The notes beneath the pieces are model-generated. The model did no database searches and was not told the origin of the DNA. It saw nothing but the letters and a program-made list of their open reading frames with translations. Below, piece after piece: positions 25,637-34,674 of a stretch of DNA of 45,431 nt. The position numbers and the translations under genes are program-made. Position 1 is the first letter of the stretch. The number at the start of each line of letters is the position of its first letter. The DNA is taken from positions 81,833-127,263 of the forward strand of contig JAOZHU010000008.1 in NCBI GenBank assembly GCA_026014705.1, written 5' to 3'. This stretch comes from Candidatus Bathyarchaeota archaeon (GTDB taxonomy: Archaea; Thermoproteota; Bathyarchaeia; Bathyarchaeales; Bathycorpusculaceae).

Positions 25637-25714
25637 CAAAAATTGATGAGCAACGCATCAGGATAGGTAGTTTTCCGTAGCCGTCGAACAAAGCAGTCGT
25701 CAACTGAGTTTTTG
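25637..25714 (+). ncRNA. Possible box C/D-like small RNA
   Basis: TGATGA (25644-25649) and CTGA (25704-25707) resemble boxes C and D. They are enclosed by a 7-bp terminal stem, CAAAAAT (25637-25643) with GTTTTTG (25708-25714), which is the kink-turn geometry of archaeal C/D RNAs. The base before TGATGA is T rather than the usual purine, internal C'/D' boxes are not evident, and at 78 nt it is longer than usual. The guide next to box D would be the bases just before 25704. Confidence 0.25.
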
Positions 25715-25745
25715 GAAAACAAGGAAGGCGGATAATGGCGGCGGG

Positions 25746-25752
25746 AAAAAAA
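25746..25752 (-). terminator. T-run terminator after the secreted-protein gene
   Basis: Seven T on the minus strand, preceded by a C-rich stretch, about 36 nt after the stop at 25788. This is a typical archaeal U-rich terminator. Confidence 0.5.
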
Positions 25753-25787
25753 GGGAGATTTCGCTGCAGCTCTGAAGACGCTACAAT

Positions 25788-26300
25788 TTAACTGGTCTCA
25801 AATAACGAGTCTGCAAGCGAAGGATTCACAGTGATATTGTAGATTCTGACAGTTGTTCCGTTCTCAGTGTAGGTGTAGTCGCCAGTGCCCGTCCAGTCAG
25901 CAAGGCTTTCTTTGTAATCCGTCAGTGTTGTACCCCATGCGTCCCAGTCAGTTGCGAAATCGGATTCAGTCCATGTGCCACTCATGTACACCCACGCTTT
26001 TTCTTTTTCGCCATTTACAATGTAAACAAGGTCAACGCCGCCGCTTGAGATGTCTATGCGTATCTTCATACTAGACTGCCCAATGTTCTTTGCCTTGAAC
26101 GTGTATGTTCCCGCTGCGTCGCCACCAGTGATTTCCACGCTAAATTGCAGACTGGTCGCGTCTGCAACTGTTGGCGTTGCAGACGGAGAGGGCGTCGGCG
26201 TTGCACCGCCTCCGCCTTGTGTAGCCAAGTAAACGCCAGCCACTACTGCCGCAACAACAATGATCGCCACAACAGCAATTACTAATGTCTTTTGATTCAA
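25788..26300 (-). CDS. Membrane-anchored extracytoplasmic protein, unknown function
   Basis: A 170-residue protein with an N-terminal membrane anchor (residues 5-26), a flexible GGGGATPTPSPSATPT linker, and a beta-rich outer domain. The linker continues into a Thr/Pro/Ser stalk typical of archaeal and Gram-positive surface proteins. The outer domain has NGT and NIT sequons and several Trp residues (TWTESDFATDWDAWG), but no recognised family. ATG 26300 is the start. No cysteine follows the anchor, so it is not a lipoprotein. A single-gene unit with a T-run behind it. Confidence 0.68.
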   Translation of the reverse strand: MNQKTLVIAVVAIIVVAAVVAGVYLATQGGGGATPTPSPSATPTVADATSLQFSVEITGGDAAGTYTFKAKNIGQSSMKIRIDISSGGVDLVYIVNGEKEKAWVYMSGTWTESDFATDWDAWGTTLTDYKESLADWTGTGDYTYTENGTTVRIYNITVNPSLADSLFETS

Positions 26301-26513
26301 CTAACTTCCCTCTATTTTTTCTCGTTCCACCTTTATCTGCGGTTATGCAATTTAAAACTTTTCCCAAAATGGACTGCATGCAGCGTGAAAAACGAATTGA
26401 GGCTTAATTTTGCCAGTTATGCGATTGAGCGTGAAATCTGAGGTGGTTTTTGCTTGTTCAGGCAGAAAATAATTCGTAAACTAACAATCGAACTTTTGAA
26501 GATGCAAAACTTG

Positions 26514-26519
26514 AAAAAA
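26514..26519 (-). terminator. T-run terminator after the dockerin-like gene
   Basis: Six T on the minus strand, 17 nt after the stop at 26536. Confidence 0.4.
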
Positions 26520-26535
26520 GGAGAGTAGTTTGAGT

Positions 26536-26961
26536 CTACATGTTAGCTGCTACTGTGGTTAGGTCAGCTATGTCAATCTTTGAGTCTTTGTTATAGTCTA
26601 ATTCTGGGATGTAATTGCCGAATCTCGTCATGGCTCTAAAGCATTTTGCCACTTGCATCAAATCGTTGAGGCTTGCCGAAGAATCTCCTCCGTAACTGAA
26701 TGGGTTCATCATTTTGGTTGTTGTCATCATAGAGACTTCGACACCTTGCAGTGAATCAATTCCTTCGATTTGGATTGTGAATTTCTTCCAGTCAGTCGTT
26801 ATGTGCAGTTGCCTCTTTACTCGGCTTACTATTGGCGTCACTTCGCGTATAACTTTGCTCGGAACACCGTTTTCGTCGAAATCAGTAGAGATTTTGATTT
26901 TGTTGGCGTTCCACAGTTCTGTAACGTTTACAATCATACCCTCATTGTTTCCTGAATGCAA
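26536..26961 (-). CDS. Small protein with a dockerin-like calcium-binding repeat
   Basis: A 141-residue protein without a signal peptide. The N-terminal 85 residues are beta-strand rich and unrecognised. The C-terminus ends in a dockerin-type unit: DYNKDSKIDIAD at 122-133 places Asp/Asn at loop positions 1, 3, 5, 9 and 12, followed by the helix LTTVAAN. A related, degenerate SLNDLMQVAKCFRA helix precedes it. The start appears to be TTG 26961, with GAGG a few nt upstream; ATG 26937 is possible. Dockerin modules bind cohesins on secreted complexes, yet secretion is not evident here, so the export route or an upstream truncation is open. Confidence 0.6.
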   Translation of the reverse strand: MHSGNNEGMIVNVTELWNANKIKISTDFDENGVPSKVIREVTPIVSRVKRQLHITTDWKKFTIQIEGIDSLQGVEVSMMTTTKMMNPFSYGGDSSASLNDLMQVAKCFRAMTRFGNYIPELDYNKDSKIDIADLTTVAANM

Positions 26962-27075
26962 CTAGCCTCAACAAGCACATTTTTCCAATTCAAGTCATTG
27001 AAAAATAATCAGCCGCCCTATAATAAAGTGCAATCGGCATCGCGTGAAAAGGAAGTTTGGTTCATGCAGCTTTGA

Positions 27076-27780
27076 TCATGAAGTTGAAGCTTTTTTCCGA
27101 ATGCGCGGCAGGAACATGGGTACTGCCTCTCTGTATTTGCGGAATTCCTCGCCGAATTGCTCTTCAACTTCTTTGTCCTCTGTTTTGGCAAGCCGATAGT
27201 ACACGAAAACTAGGACTGGCCATAGCAAAAACGTGAAAATGGTGGTCCACTCAAGATTCATGCCTAAAGTTAACAACAGAAAGCCCGTATACTGCGGATG
27301 GCGCATATAAGCGTAAAGTCCTGTTGTTACCAGTTTACCTTTGGCTCTGTGAATTTGCTTCCAGCCGAAAACAATCAGGAGGATGCCAATGGTCATGATT
27401 ACTGCCGTGGCGGGAAAGAAGAAATATACAAAAAAGTTGTTGAACAAAGCGTCGCCCATTAGTCCCCGCAAGAGAAACTCTAACGTGTACACATTATTTG
27501 CACCAAACAGCCACATGAAAACGTACATTGTTAAAGGTACCCCGTACATTTCAGCGTATAAGCCCACAATGAACGCTAAGTAAACACTGGAGGAGCGTCG
27601 TGTCAACCGCCGCCTGTAATTGATAAACAAGAAAAAGATGGAGAAGAAAGCAATGTTCAAGCCCACGAGCAACCAGTTGCTGCTTTCTAAACCGAAGCCT
27701 TTGCCGCTGAGAAAATAGTAAACAACCAAAAACGCCACAGCTAGCAGCAAAACTAACACTGCACTTTTGAGTTTCTCCAT
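27076..27780 (-). CDS. Isoprenylcysteine/phospholipid methyltransferase-like membrane protein
   Basis: A 234-residue integral membrane protein of the ICMT/PEMT superfamily. Several hydrophobic segments (about 8-24, 36-53, 65-90, 118-142, 170-195) precede the SAM-binding signature LVTTGLYAYMRHPQYTG, followed by EEQFGEEFRKYREAVPMFLP. These proteins methylate lipids or prenylated substrates at the membrane; the archaeal substrate is unknown. ATG 27780 is the start. The short basic tail RIRKKASTS is cytoplasmic. Neighbouring genes encode unrelated surface proteins. Confidence 0.85.
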   Translation of the reverse strand: MEKLKSAVLVLLLAVAFLVVYYFLSGKGFGLESSNWLLVGLNIAFFSIFFLFINYRRRLTRRSSSVYLAFIVGLYAEMYGVPLTMYVFMWLFGANNVYTLEFLLRGLMGDALFNNFFVYFFFPATAVIMTIGILLIVFGWKQIHRAKGKLVTTGLYAYMRHPQYTGFLLLTLGMNLEWTTIFTFLLWPVLVFVYYRLAKTEDKEVEEQFGEEFRKYREAVPMFLPRIRKKASTS

Positions 27781-28117
27781 TTTTAGTGTTCACCAGTCAG
27801 TTTTACCCTGAACGAAGCGGAACCCTGCGATGTCCACTTCCTTTGGTGCTTGGAAACGTTTTTGAGGCTTCCCTGCTGCTTGTCACGGCATGTCGTTTTC
27901 CAAGTGTTCACCGAATACATCGCAAAAATCAAATATAATTATTTCTCCACATCGCCATTTCCTTGCGTTTACGTTGCTCTCAGCCATCTGCAAATTCTCA
28001 GCTACATTTTCACAAATATACATGGCTCGTTAAAGTGCGCCAGTTTTGACAAAACCTTATCATAAACAGGTTATTTCGCAATTGTTAATAGGCGCTTTCC
28101 CCTCAATATGACTACCG
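27781..28117. other. 337-bp intergenic region
   Basis: Divergent upstream region of the methyltransferase-like gene and the surface-protein gene at 28118. AT-rich TATA-like segments occur at about 27932-27940 and 28085-28091; the latter, TTAATA, is about 30 nt before ATG 28118. No further gene or structured RNA was recognised. Confidence 0.4.
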
Positions 28118-28954
28118 ATGGCAATGCATAACAGTCGATTGCTAGCCACGGCTGCACTTTCGTTGCTCTTACTCTTGGCTGCAATTGAGATTCACGTGGC
28201 GAATTCGGAAACATCAGCTCCCAATCAAAGCTCACCTCTTATTGTAATGCCTGAAGAATATATCAACTACACAATTAGCGACATCGACGGAAACCTATGG
28301 GCAATAATCGACGGCGTTTACCCACTGCATGTGCCATTCTGGTCAGGTTCTCTGCCGTTACTGTACCCTACTCCACCTGGCACAAAAAACATTTCCATTA
28401 GTATAGATGAAACACCGCTCAAGTGGAGCAATTTCACTGAAATCTACCCTGAGGCTCTACACGTTACGCCTATAGGAAACTGGACTATGATAAACTGCAC
28501 AATCGCGTCTGTTCCAGAGCATTTCACGTTAAAAATCCACTATGAACACCCTGTAGTGCTGATTAACGGGAGCTACGGGTTTTTGTACGACCTTAACATA
28601 AGCCCCTACCTGTCACCATCATCTCTCAAATCCACCGCGCACTTCACGGTACACATGGACATAAACTACACGAGCTTTCACGTGAACGCCATCGCTCCTG
28701 ACAAAACAGTAACTCCGATAAACTTCACAGTTACACGCGCAGATTCAACAAAAATGATAACCTTCGAAATAATATCCGAATACTCCAAACCGCTTCTAGG
28801 CGACGTACTGATGACTTTTGACACGTCTCAACCGACAAGCGCAGTGGAGTTCTCTTACATACTCGTCATAATGCCCGTGGTTGTCATTTTAACGTTAATA
28901 GCACGTATGGCTTACAAGAGAAAACATTCTGACATGCAAAGCAAGACCAAATAG
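28118..28954 (+). CDS. Secreted membrane-anchored glycoprotein-like surface protein
   Basis: A 278-residue protein of unrecognised family. It has a signal peptide (residues about 7-30), a long extracytoplasmic domain, and a C-terminal membrane helix (about 245-265, YILVIMPVVVILTLIARM) with a basic KRKH tail. At least eight N-x-S/T sequons (NQS, NYT, NIS, NFT, NWT, NCT, NGS, NYT) suggest heavy N-glycosylation. The topology matches the protein at 2928-3617, though sequence similarity is not obvious. ATG 28118 or 28124 starts the gene. It is probably an envelope component. Confidence 0.7.
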   Translation: MAMHNSRLLATAALSLLLLLAAIEIHVANSETSAPNQSSPLIVMPEEYINYTISDIDGNLWAIIDGVYPLHVPFWSGSLPLLYPTPPGTKNISISIDETPLKWSNFTEIYPEALHVTPIGNWTMINCTIASVPEHFTLKIHYEHPVVLINGSYGFLYDLNISPYLSPSSLKSTAHFTVHMDINYTSFHVNAIAPDKTVTPINFTVTRADSTKMITFEIISEYSKPLLGDVLMTFDTSQPTSAVEFSYILVIMPVVVILTLIARMAYKRKHSDMQSKTK

Positions 28955-29002
28955 CTAAGCGTTTATCGCTTTTTTGATTATGGCTGGTTTCTGGAAAAAA
29001 CT

Positions 29003-29009
29003 TTTATAT
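29003..29009 (+). promoter_or_regulatory. TATA box for the coiled-coil membrane protein
   Basis: TTTATAT lies about 50 nt before ATG 29059. Confidence 0.45.
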
Positions 29010-29058
29010 GCAGCTTATCTCCTAGCGCACAAAGAGCATAAAGCGTAAAGTGGTACCC

Positions 29059-30384
29059 ATGCCAAATGACACAGACAATAAGGATGCATCCGACTTAGAG
29101 CGCGAATTCGAAACAGAACTCAAGAAGGAAAAGCGCCCCGAAGCAAGCCTGCTGCCTGAAGAAGCAGAGTTCGAAGAAGAATACGCAGAAGAAATGCCAG
29201 AGGAAACACCGCCAAAGAGGCAGTTAGATCCATACGCGGAAAAATTCTTGGATCTGTCAACCAAAAAATTCAAAAACGACGCCGAACTGGATAATGCCGT
29301 CAGCAAAATACTGAACGAAATAGAACGCGATTACTTTTTTAAGGGATTATTGCAGAAAACGAAAAAAGGCGGAAAACTGCTCCTCCAAAGGGGAGTAAAA
29401 ACGTTCAGCGGTGTGCCTGCCTTCCAAGCGGTAAGTTCAATAACACAGCTTGTGCGCGGAAACCTTAAAGTAACTCTGGGCACCTTTGCAAAAAGAGTCC
29501 TCAAAGGACTACGGGCAGAAACAGTTCCTCCAGTTTTGAAAACGCTTGGTTTCACAGCGGACGCCGAAGCAGCAGATCAAAACAGAGACGCTTGGCAGAA
29601 CTTCGCTAATGTATGCAAAGAATCTTTTGATTACCTTGCAAGAAACCTCAACGAAAACGCAGACGACCCCTTGGAAGCGAGCAAGCTATCCTCTGAAGCC
29701 TTCAGTGCAGCAGTGAAAAAAGTTGAAGCCGAGCGCAAAAGCGTTGCTGTGCAAAAAGCAAAAAAAGTGGTCGTTGCCAAACCCATTACAAAGACAATTG
29801 TTGTAAACCGAACAGTTACTCTCACGTTGGGGCTGATCTGCATAGTGCTTGCCGCCAGTTTAGTCGGGGCAATCGCGTATTACGCCCCGTTGGCGTCTAA
29901 CTCAGAGACATTGGCGGCTGAACTAGAAGAAAAGGAAAACTTGATTTCGTCGATGAACGCGACAATAATCTCGCTGCAGAGCAGCCTCAACCAAAGCAGC
30001 AATATTGCATCTTCCAAGGATTCTCAGATAGCTGCATTGAACTATCAAATTAGCAACCTTTTCAATTACCTCAACTTAAACGTGTCAGCGATGTTAGTGT
30101 ATAACCAATCATTCTACCAGGAAGCAAACACCAACACTTCTATTTACTATGATGTCGTGCAGTTTGCGGGTTACGTCACCGTTCAAGTCCAGTCTTCAAG
30201 TAATACAACCTACGTGCGCCTAGCTTACTCTTCCTACGGAGTCAATTACGACAATACCATAGTTGTTGGCACAGCGGGCACAGCGGCTTTCCCCGTATTA
30301 CCCGGCATAATCGATCTAAGAGTTGGCAACACTGAAGAGTCAGATGCTGTCGGTGCAGCAATAACGGCGACCTATACTTACTAA
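29059..30384 (+). CDS. Single-pass membrane protein with cytoplasmic acidic region and extracytoplasmic coiled coil
   Basis: A 441-residue protein of unrecognised family. Residues 1-55 are strongly acidic and probably disordered (EEAEFEEEYAEEMPEE). A helical, basic cytoplasmic domain reaches about 250, the single membrane helix is at about 253-276 (LICIVLAASLVGAIAYY), a predicted coiled coil spans about 281-340, and a beta-rich outer domain with NVS, NQS and NTS sequons follows to the C-terminus. GTG 29050 is an alternative start. The bipartite inside/outside layout suggests an envelope-spanning structural or sensory protein, but no function can be assigned. Confidence 0.72.
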   Translation: MPNDTDNKDASDLEREFETELKKEKRPEASLLPEEAEFEEEYAEEMPEETPPKRQLDPYAEKFLDLSTKKFKNDAELDNAVSKILNEIERDYFFKGLLQKTKKGGKLLLQRGVKTFSGVPAFQAVSSITQLVRGNLKVTLGTFAKRVLKGLRAETVPPVLKTLGFTADAEAADQNRDAWQNFANVCKESFDYLARNLNENADDPLEASKLSSEAFSAAVKKVEAERKSVAVQKAKKVVVAKPITKTIVVNRTVTLTLGLICIVLAASLVGAIAYYAPLASNSETLAAELEEKENLISSMNATIISLQSSLNQSSNIASSKDSQIAALNYQISNLFNYLNLNVSAMLVYNQSFYQEANTNTSIYYDVVQFAGYVTVQVQSSSNTTYVRLAYSSYGVNYDNTIVVGTAGTAAFPVLPGIIDLRVGNTEESDAVGAAITATYTY

Positions 30385-30387
30385 AAT

Positions 30388-30404
30388 CCTCTCTTTCTTT
30401 TCTT
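30388..30404 (+). terminator. Pyrimidine-rich terminator
   Basis: A T/C run (TCCTCTCTTTCTTTTCT) begins a few nt after the stop at 30384, in the 57-bp gap before the convergent leuS gene. Confidence 0.4.
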
Positions 30405-30441
30405 CGCATCAGTTTTTCATGGTGCCCGCATTTTGCGGCGA

Positions 30442-33324
30442 TTATTCTATGTAGATTGCAGGTTGACTTGGCATAGCTAGGGCAGCCCGCTGCTTAGGGT
30501 CGTATCGCGTTTCATCTTCTTCGCTGTAGACTGCAACCTGAGCGTTGAAACGGTCTTTTAAGAAAACCGCGGCTTCTTCGAATATTTCTTTTTCGTCCGC
30601 AAACGCAACTTGCGCAATTCGTGCCTTTCGCTCGTTGGACAACTTGCTAAGCGATTTTATGACCCTCGGGACAAATGCGGCTGCAGCTTTCATGTTCATT
30701 CGCAGGGTTTCATCTTTGGCAAGTTCTTTCATCACTTCGCTGATTTTGACCTCACCTCTAAGCGCTTTGTCAAGAATATTGCAGTATATTTTTCGCTTCC
30801 ACGATGCAGCCGTATAATAGCATATTCGCTGTGGCATGATTTTCGTCGCCTTCAACACGTTCAATGTGTCTTCAATTAAGTCAGTTATCAGGTTCTCCCG
30901 TTCTTCAGCCACCGGATTTATCTTGCTTTCGTCGAATCGAGGCCACTCAGCCACAGCAACAAAACCCGCTTTGCCCATGTCGCTCCACAACTCCTCGCAC
31001 ATGTGCGGCGCAAAAGGCGCAAGCAATCTGACCCACACGTCTAATGCTTCCATTAGTGCTTTTGCGTTTGTTTTTCCTTTCCTGTTTGTGTACCAGCGGA
31101 AATCGTTCCATGTTTCGAACAGTGCAATTTCCAAGGCTGTTCTCGTTTTCAGTTCGTTTAAGCTCGCGGTTACGGCGGCTATTCGTTGTTGGAGCTTGCT
31201 CAGCAACCACTTTTCCAGATGCGTCTCCTCATTGTTCCGCGTGGTTTTAATGATATTCTCTGCGAAATTGTATAGGGCTTCCAGTTTGCTTTTTGTGTCG
31301 GCGGCGTTTTCGCTTCTCCAGTCTGGGTCATCCATGCCTTCGGCGCCTAGCAGCAACGCGCAGCGTGTTGCATCTGCACCGTACCTTTCAACAGCGTTCT
31401 TCATTGTTATGAAGTTGCCTTTGGACTTGTGCATTTGTTTGCCTTCAATCATGAGCATGCCGTTGACGCCGATGGCTTTGGGCCACTGTTCAGGCGGAAA
31501 CAGCGCAGCATGCTGGAAAATGCAGAAAGTCAAATGGTTAGGCACAAGTTCCTTAGCTGAGATTCGCAGGTCAAACGGGTACCAATACAGGAACTCGTTA
31601 CGCATCGCTTTCAATGTTTCCGCGTCAATCTGGACTTTTTCGCCGACTTCAGATGGTTTGCCCTTGCCGTAGAAGATGTAGTCAAAGACTTCACGCGTGA
31701 GCGCCTCTGGCTTAATGTTACATTGACGTATGTGCTTGTTTATGGTGTAAAAAGCCATATAAATGGTGGAGTCGCTGAGGGTTTCAATTATCCATCCTTT
31801 ACCCCACGGCAGAGGCGTGCCGAAACCTGTGGTTCTTGCGCATGCCCACTCTTTTAACCAGTCAATCACGGCAATGAACCACTGCGTAGCGCTTTCAGGG
31901 TAGACCTTCATGCGGGCAACTGCTTCCTTGGCTTTTTCTTTCCACGTTGGGTCAGAATAGTTGAGGAACCATTGGTCAGAGAGCACTTTCACTATGCACG
32001 GCGTCATGCAGCGGCAAACCACGGGCTGCGGCAAATCGAACATGCTGTCGGCGACGCCTACCCGCTTGAAATCGCGAATAAGGGTTTCTTTGGCTTCGCG
32101 AACCGTTTTTCCCGCGTAAGCGCCGCAGTTTGACTTAAGGATACCTCCATGGAACTCTTTTTTGTATAGGATTTTGGTGGCTTCGTCTGCTTGCGGGTCA
32201 TACTGGTCTTTTATGCCCATTTGCGTGGCAATTTCCACAGCAGGATATTCACCATAGCCTTCCAGTTTAATCAGCGATATTGGCTTGATGCGTTTCACGG
32301 TTTCTGGGTCTATGCCGAATTCTTTTAGCGCCTCAGGTTTCTGCTGCAGATCCCTAAGTGCAAGCCAATCGTAAGGCGCGTGGGCTGGTACGCTGTAAAC
32401 TACGCCTGTAGCCTGTTTCGGGTCAACAAACCAGCCTGGTAAAATTGGAAACGCGGCTTTGGTCACGGGGTTTTCAAATGTCCGCCCAATGATTTCTTTG
32501 CCCTTGAACTTGCGTTTCACTTCCACTGTCCGTTCTTGTTCCTTAAGTTTTTCTGCTGCCTCTTGGCTTATTATCCAGTTTTCGCCGTTAACTGTGGCTT
32601 CCACGTACGTGGCGTCTGGGTTTATCCACATGTTGGTTACGCCGTAGATTGTTTCGGGTCTGAACGTGGCTGCAGGCAAAAACGTGTGTTCATCCAGCTT
32701 GTACTTTATGAGCGTGTACTCTTCAGGTGTGACGCCTTCGCCTACTTGGCGGTCATGGTCGCCTGTGGGGCTCTTATCCCGCGGGCACCAAACAACCGGG
32801 TGCGTGCCTTTCGAAACGTAGCCTTTCTCTTTCAGGTTCAAGTACTGCCACTCGATGAATTTTTGGTAAGTGGGCATAACGGTGTTGAATTCCCGTCGCC
32901 AGTCGATTGAGAAGCCGATGCGCTTGGCGGCAAGTCGCCCTTCGTTAGTGTAATACTGAGCCATGTACAATGGGTCAACAAATTTTTTGAGTTCCGCTTC
33001 TGGCACGCCGTCGATTTCCCTTAAGACGCGAATGTACACTTCATCGCCTTTAGCTACGCGTTCGCTGGCGCCTAGCAAAGGCTGTCCTGTCCAGTGCCAA
33101 GACCATGGCCAAAGCACATTGTAGCCCTGCATTCGCTTGAACCGTGCGTACGCGTCTACTCGAGAAGCTGTGAACGTGTGCCCTACGTGTAATGGTCCGT
33201 TCATGTAGGGGTAAGGAAACGTAACCATGAGCTTTGGCTTATGCGGGTTGGGGTCAGCCTCGAATATGTGGGCGTCTTCCCATTTGGCGCGCCATTTCTC
33301 CTCAATTTGCTTCATTTGGCTCAT
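30442..33324 (-). CDS. leuS: Leucyl-tRNA synthetase (archaeal type)
   Basis: Charges tRNA-Leu with leucine in the cytoplasm. A class I synthetase: the HIGH motif appears as HVGH at residues 46-49 and the KMSKS motif as MHKSKGN. The archaeal/eukaryal form is shown by FPYPYMNGPLHVGH, the CP1 editing domain with TFRPETIYGVTNMW, and the C-terminal extension. The length of 960 residues is normal. ATG 33324 is the start. The gene is alone on the minus strand and divergent from the geranylgeranyl reductase gene over a 112-bp gap. Confidence 0.97.
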   Translation of the reverse strand: MSQMKQIEEKWRAKWEDAHIFEADPNPHKPKLMVTFPYPYMNGPLHVGHTFTASRVDAYARFKRMQGYNVLWPWSWHWTGQPLLGASERVAKGDEVYIRVLREIDGVPEAELKKFVDPLYMAQYYTNEGRLAAKRIGFSIDWRREFNTVMPTYQKFIEWQYLNLKEKGYVSKGTHPVVWCPRDKSPTGDHDRQVGEGVTPEEYTLIKYKLDEHTFLPAATFRPETIYGVTNMWINPDATYVEATVNGENWIISQEAAEKLKEQERTVEVKRKFKGKEIIGRTFENPVTKAAFPILPGWFVDPKQATGVVYSVPAHAPYDWLALRDLQQKPEALKEFGIDPETVKRIKPISLIKLEGYGEYPAVEIATQMGIKDQYDPQADEATKILYKKEFHGGILKSNCGAYAGKTVREAKETLIRDFKRVGVADSMFDLPQPVVCRCMTPCIVKVLSDQWFLNYSDPTWKEKAKEAVARMKVYPESATQWFIAVIDWLKEWACARTTGFGTPLPWGKGWIIETLSDSTIYMAFYTINKHIRQCNIKPEALTREVFDYIFYGKGKPSEVGEKVQIDAETLKAMRNEFLYWYPFDLRISAKELVPNHLTFCIFQHAALFPPEQWPKAIGVNGMLMIEGKQMHKSKGNFITMKNAVERYGADATRCALLLGAEGMDDPDWRSENAADTKSKLEALYNFAENIIKTTRNNEETHLEKWLLSKLQQRIAAVTASLNELKTRTALEIALFETWNDFRWYTNRKGKTNAKALMEALDVWVRLLAPFAPHMCEELWSDMGKAGFVAVAEWPRFDESKINPVAEERENLITDLIEDTLNVLKATKIMPQRICYYTAASWKRKIYCNILDKALRGEVKISEVMKELAKDETLRMNMKAAAAFVPRVIKSLSKLSNERKARIAQVAFADEKEIFEEAAVFLKDRFNAQVAVYSEEDETRYDPKQRAALAMPSQPAIYIE

Positions 33325-33436
33325 GAAACCTGTTCAATTAACCCGTCAGCTATTAAGAGTTTTGCTTGTAACCTAAAATCACAAATAGCAAAACACAACA
33401 TAACACAAGCAGAAGAAAAAAGCTGTAAGGAACTGA

Positions 33437-34582
33437 TTGAAGCGTGTCCATATGTCTCCTTTAGGAGAAGACAGAGATGATGATAGAAAGGTGACCAAGC
33501 CCTCGTGTGACACATTCGAAGTGGGAATCGTTGGCGCGGGAGTCGCAGGTTCCACATGCGCCCGAGTTTTAGGAGAGGCGGGGGTTAAAGTAGCTATTTT
33601 CGATCATTCTCATCCTCGAGAAAAGCCATGCGGTGGCTTTATCGAAGATAGGGTGGTTGAGGAATTCAAAATTCCAGAGGCGTTGTTGGAAAATGAAGTG
33701 AAATGGAGTCTGAATGAGAGATTTAAACTGCGAACCCGTTTTCAATTTGAGCAGTCTCAGTTTTTGGTTTCAAGAAAAGATTTTGACAGCTACTTGCTCC
33801 AAGAAGCGTTGAAAAATAATAGTGTGGTACATTTAAACGAGAAAGTAGTTCAAGTAACCGCTGAAAAAGAAAAATGGATGTTAAGAACAAATAGAGGCAA
33901 ATGTGTAAAAGTTAGTCTTCTCATAGGCGCTGATGGTTGTCCATCACTTACAAGAAAGTATGTCTACAGACCCATTCCTCAGAGCTTTCTGACTATGACC
34001 GTGGGCTACGATTTGCCTTGTTCAAGCCAATATTTAGAAAGAAACTTTGCCAAAAACACCGTGGAAGTCTACTATTCACGCAAGTACGTAAAAAAAGGCG
34101 GGTTCATATGGATTTTCCCTAAAAGAACAAAAATAAACATTGGCATTGGAAGCAGAGAATCAGGATTTAATCTGAAACAGGCTTTGGATTCCTTCATCGC
34201 AGTGCATCCTGCAGGGGCAAGATTAAAAAATATAGAAGGACAATTTTTTGCCCATTTAATCCCCACCGTCTGGATGGCACAATTCTTTGACTTGCCTTGT
34301 TCAGGTAACAATTGGGCTTTAATCGGGGACGCTGCTGGGCATGTAAACCCCGTAGGTGGTCTAGGCATTTATTATGCTATGAAAGGAGGGATTCTGTGTG
34401 GCAAGGCTTTGTTGGATGGTGACATTCATCTCTTTGAAGACTATTGGCGAAAGGAATATGGTGATGAATTATATTACGCGGCAAGTGCAGTCTCAAAATT
34501 CTACAGCGCTTCTGGGTTCGCCTTATGGCTTCCATATGTCTTTAGAAATCTCTTGACAAAATCAAGGCACTCTCGTTATTGA
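33437..34582 (+). CDS. Geranylgeranyl reductase-family flavoprotein
   Basis: FAD-dependent enzymes of this family saturate the double bonds of isoprenoid chains, including archaeal membrane lipids. The 381-residue protein has the Rossmann motif GIVGAGVAGSTCARVL near residue 30, the family motif EKPCGGF near 59-65, and the C-terminal FAD motif LIGDAAGHVNPVGGLGI with AMKGG. TTG 33437 is supported by AAGG 6 nt upstream. It starts a plus-strand series with polyprenyl synthase, MFS and radical SAM genes. Base composition is visibly more AT-rich than flanking genes. The exact substrate is not settled by sequence. Confidence 0.87.
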   Translation: MKRVHMSPLGEDRDDDRKVTKPSCDTFEVGIVGAGVAGSTCARVLGEAGVKVAIFDHSHPREKPCGGFIEDRVVEEFKIPEALLENEVKWSLNERFKLRTRFQFEQSQFLVSRKDFDSYLLQEALKNNSVVHLNEKVVQVTAEKEKWMLRTNRGKCVKVSLLIGADGCPSLTRKYVYRPIPQSFLTMTVGYDLPCSSQYLERNFAKNTVEVYYSRKYVKKGGFIWIFPKRTKINIGIGSRESGFNLKQALDSFIAVHPAGARLKNIEGQFFAHLIPTVWMAQFFDLPCSGNNWALIGDAAGHVNPVGGLGIYYAMKGGILCGKALLDGDIHLFEDYWRKEYGDELYYAASAVSKFYSASGFALWLPYVFRNLLTKSRHSRY

Positions 34583-34674
34583 ACAGAATTATCTCTCACA
34601 AATCCTAAATAGAGTGGAGCATAATACCGAGATTCTAATTAATTTTTTAAACAACAAGGTGAATAAGAATAAGT

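Larger units (their letters stand above)
25449..25787. other. 339-bp intergenic region
   Basis: No protein-like frame was found. It holds the upstream region of the DedA-like gene, a possible box C/D-type RNA at 25637-25714, and at 25746-25752 the T-run downstream of the next minus-strand gene. Confidence 0.5.

Noticed and set aside
30836-31672. A 278-codon plus-strand open frame.
   Set aside because: It is antisense within leuS, which has strong family evidence; the product is Ser/Phe-rich and not protein-like.
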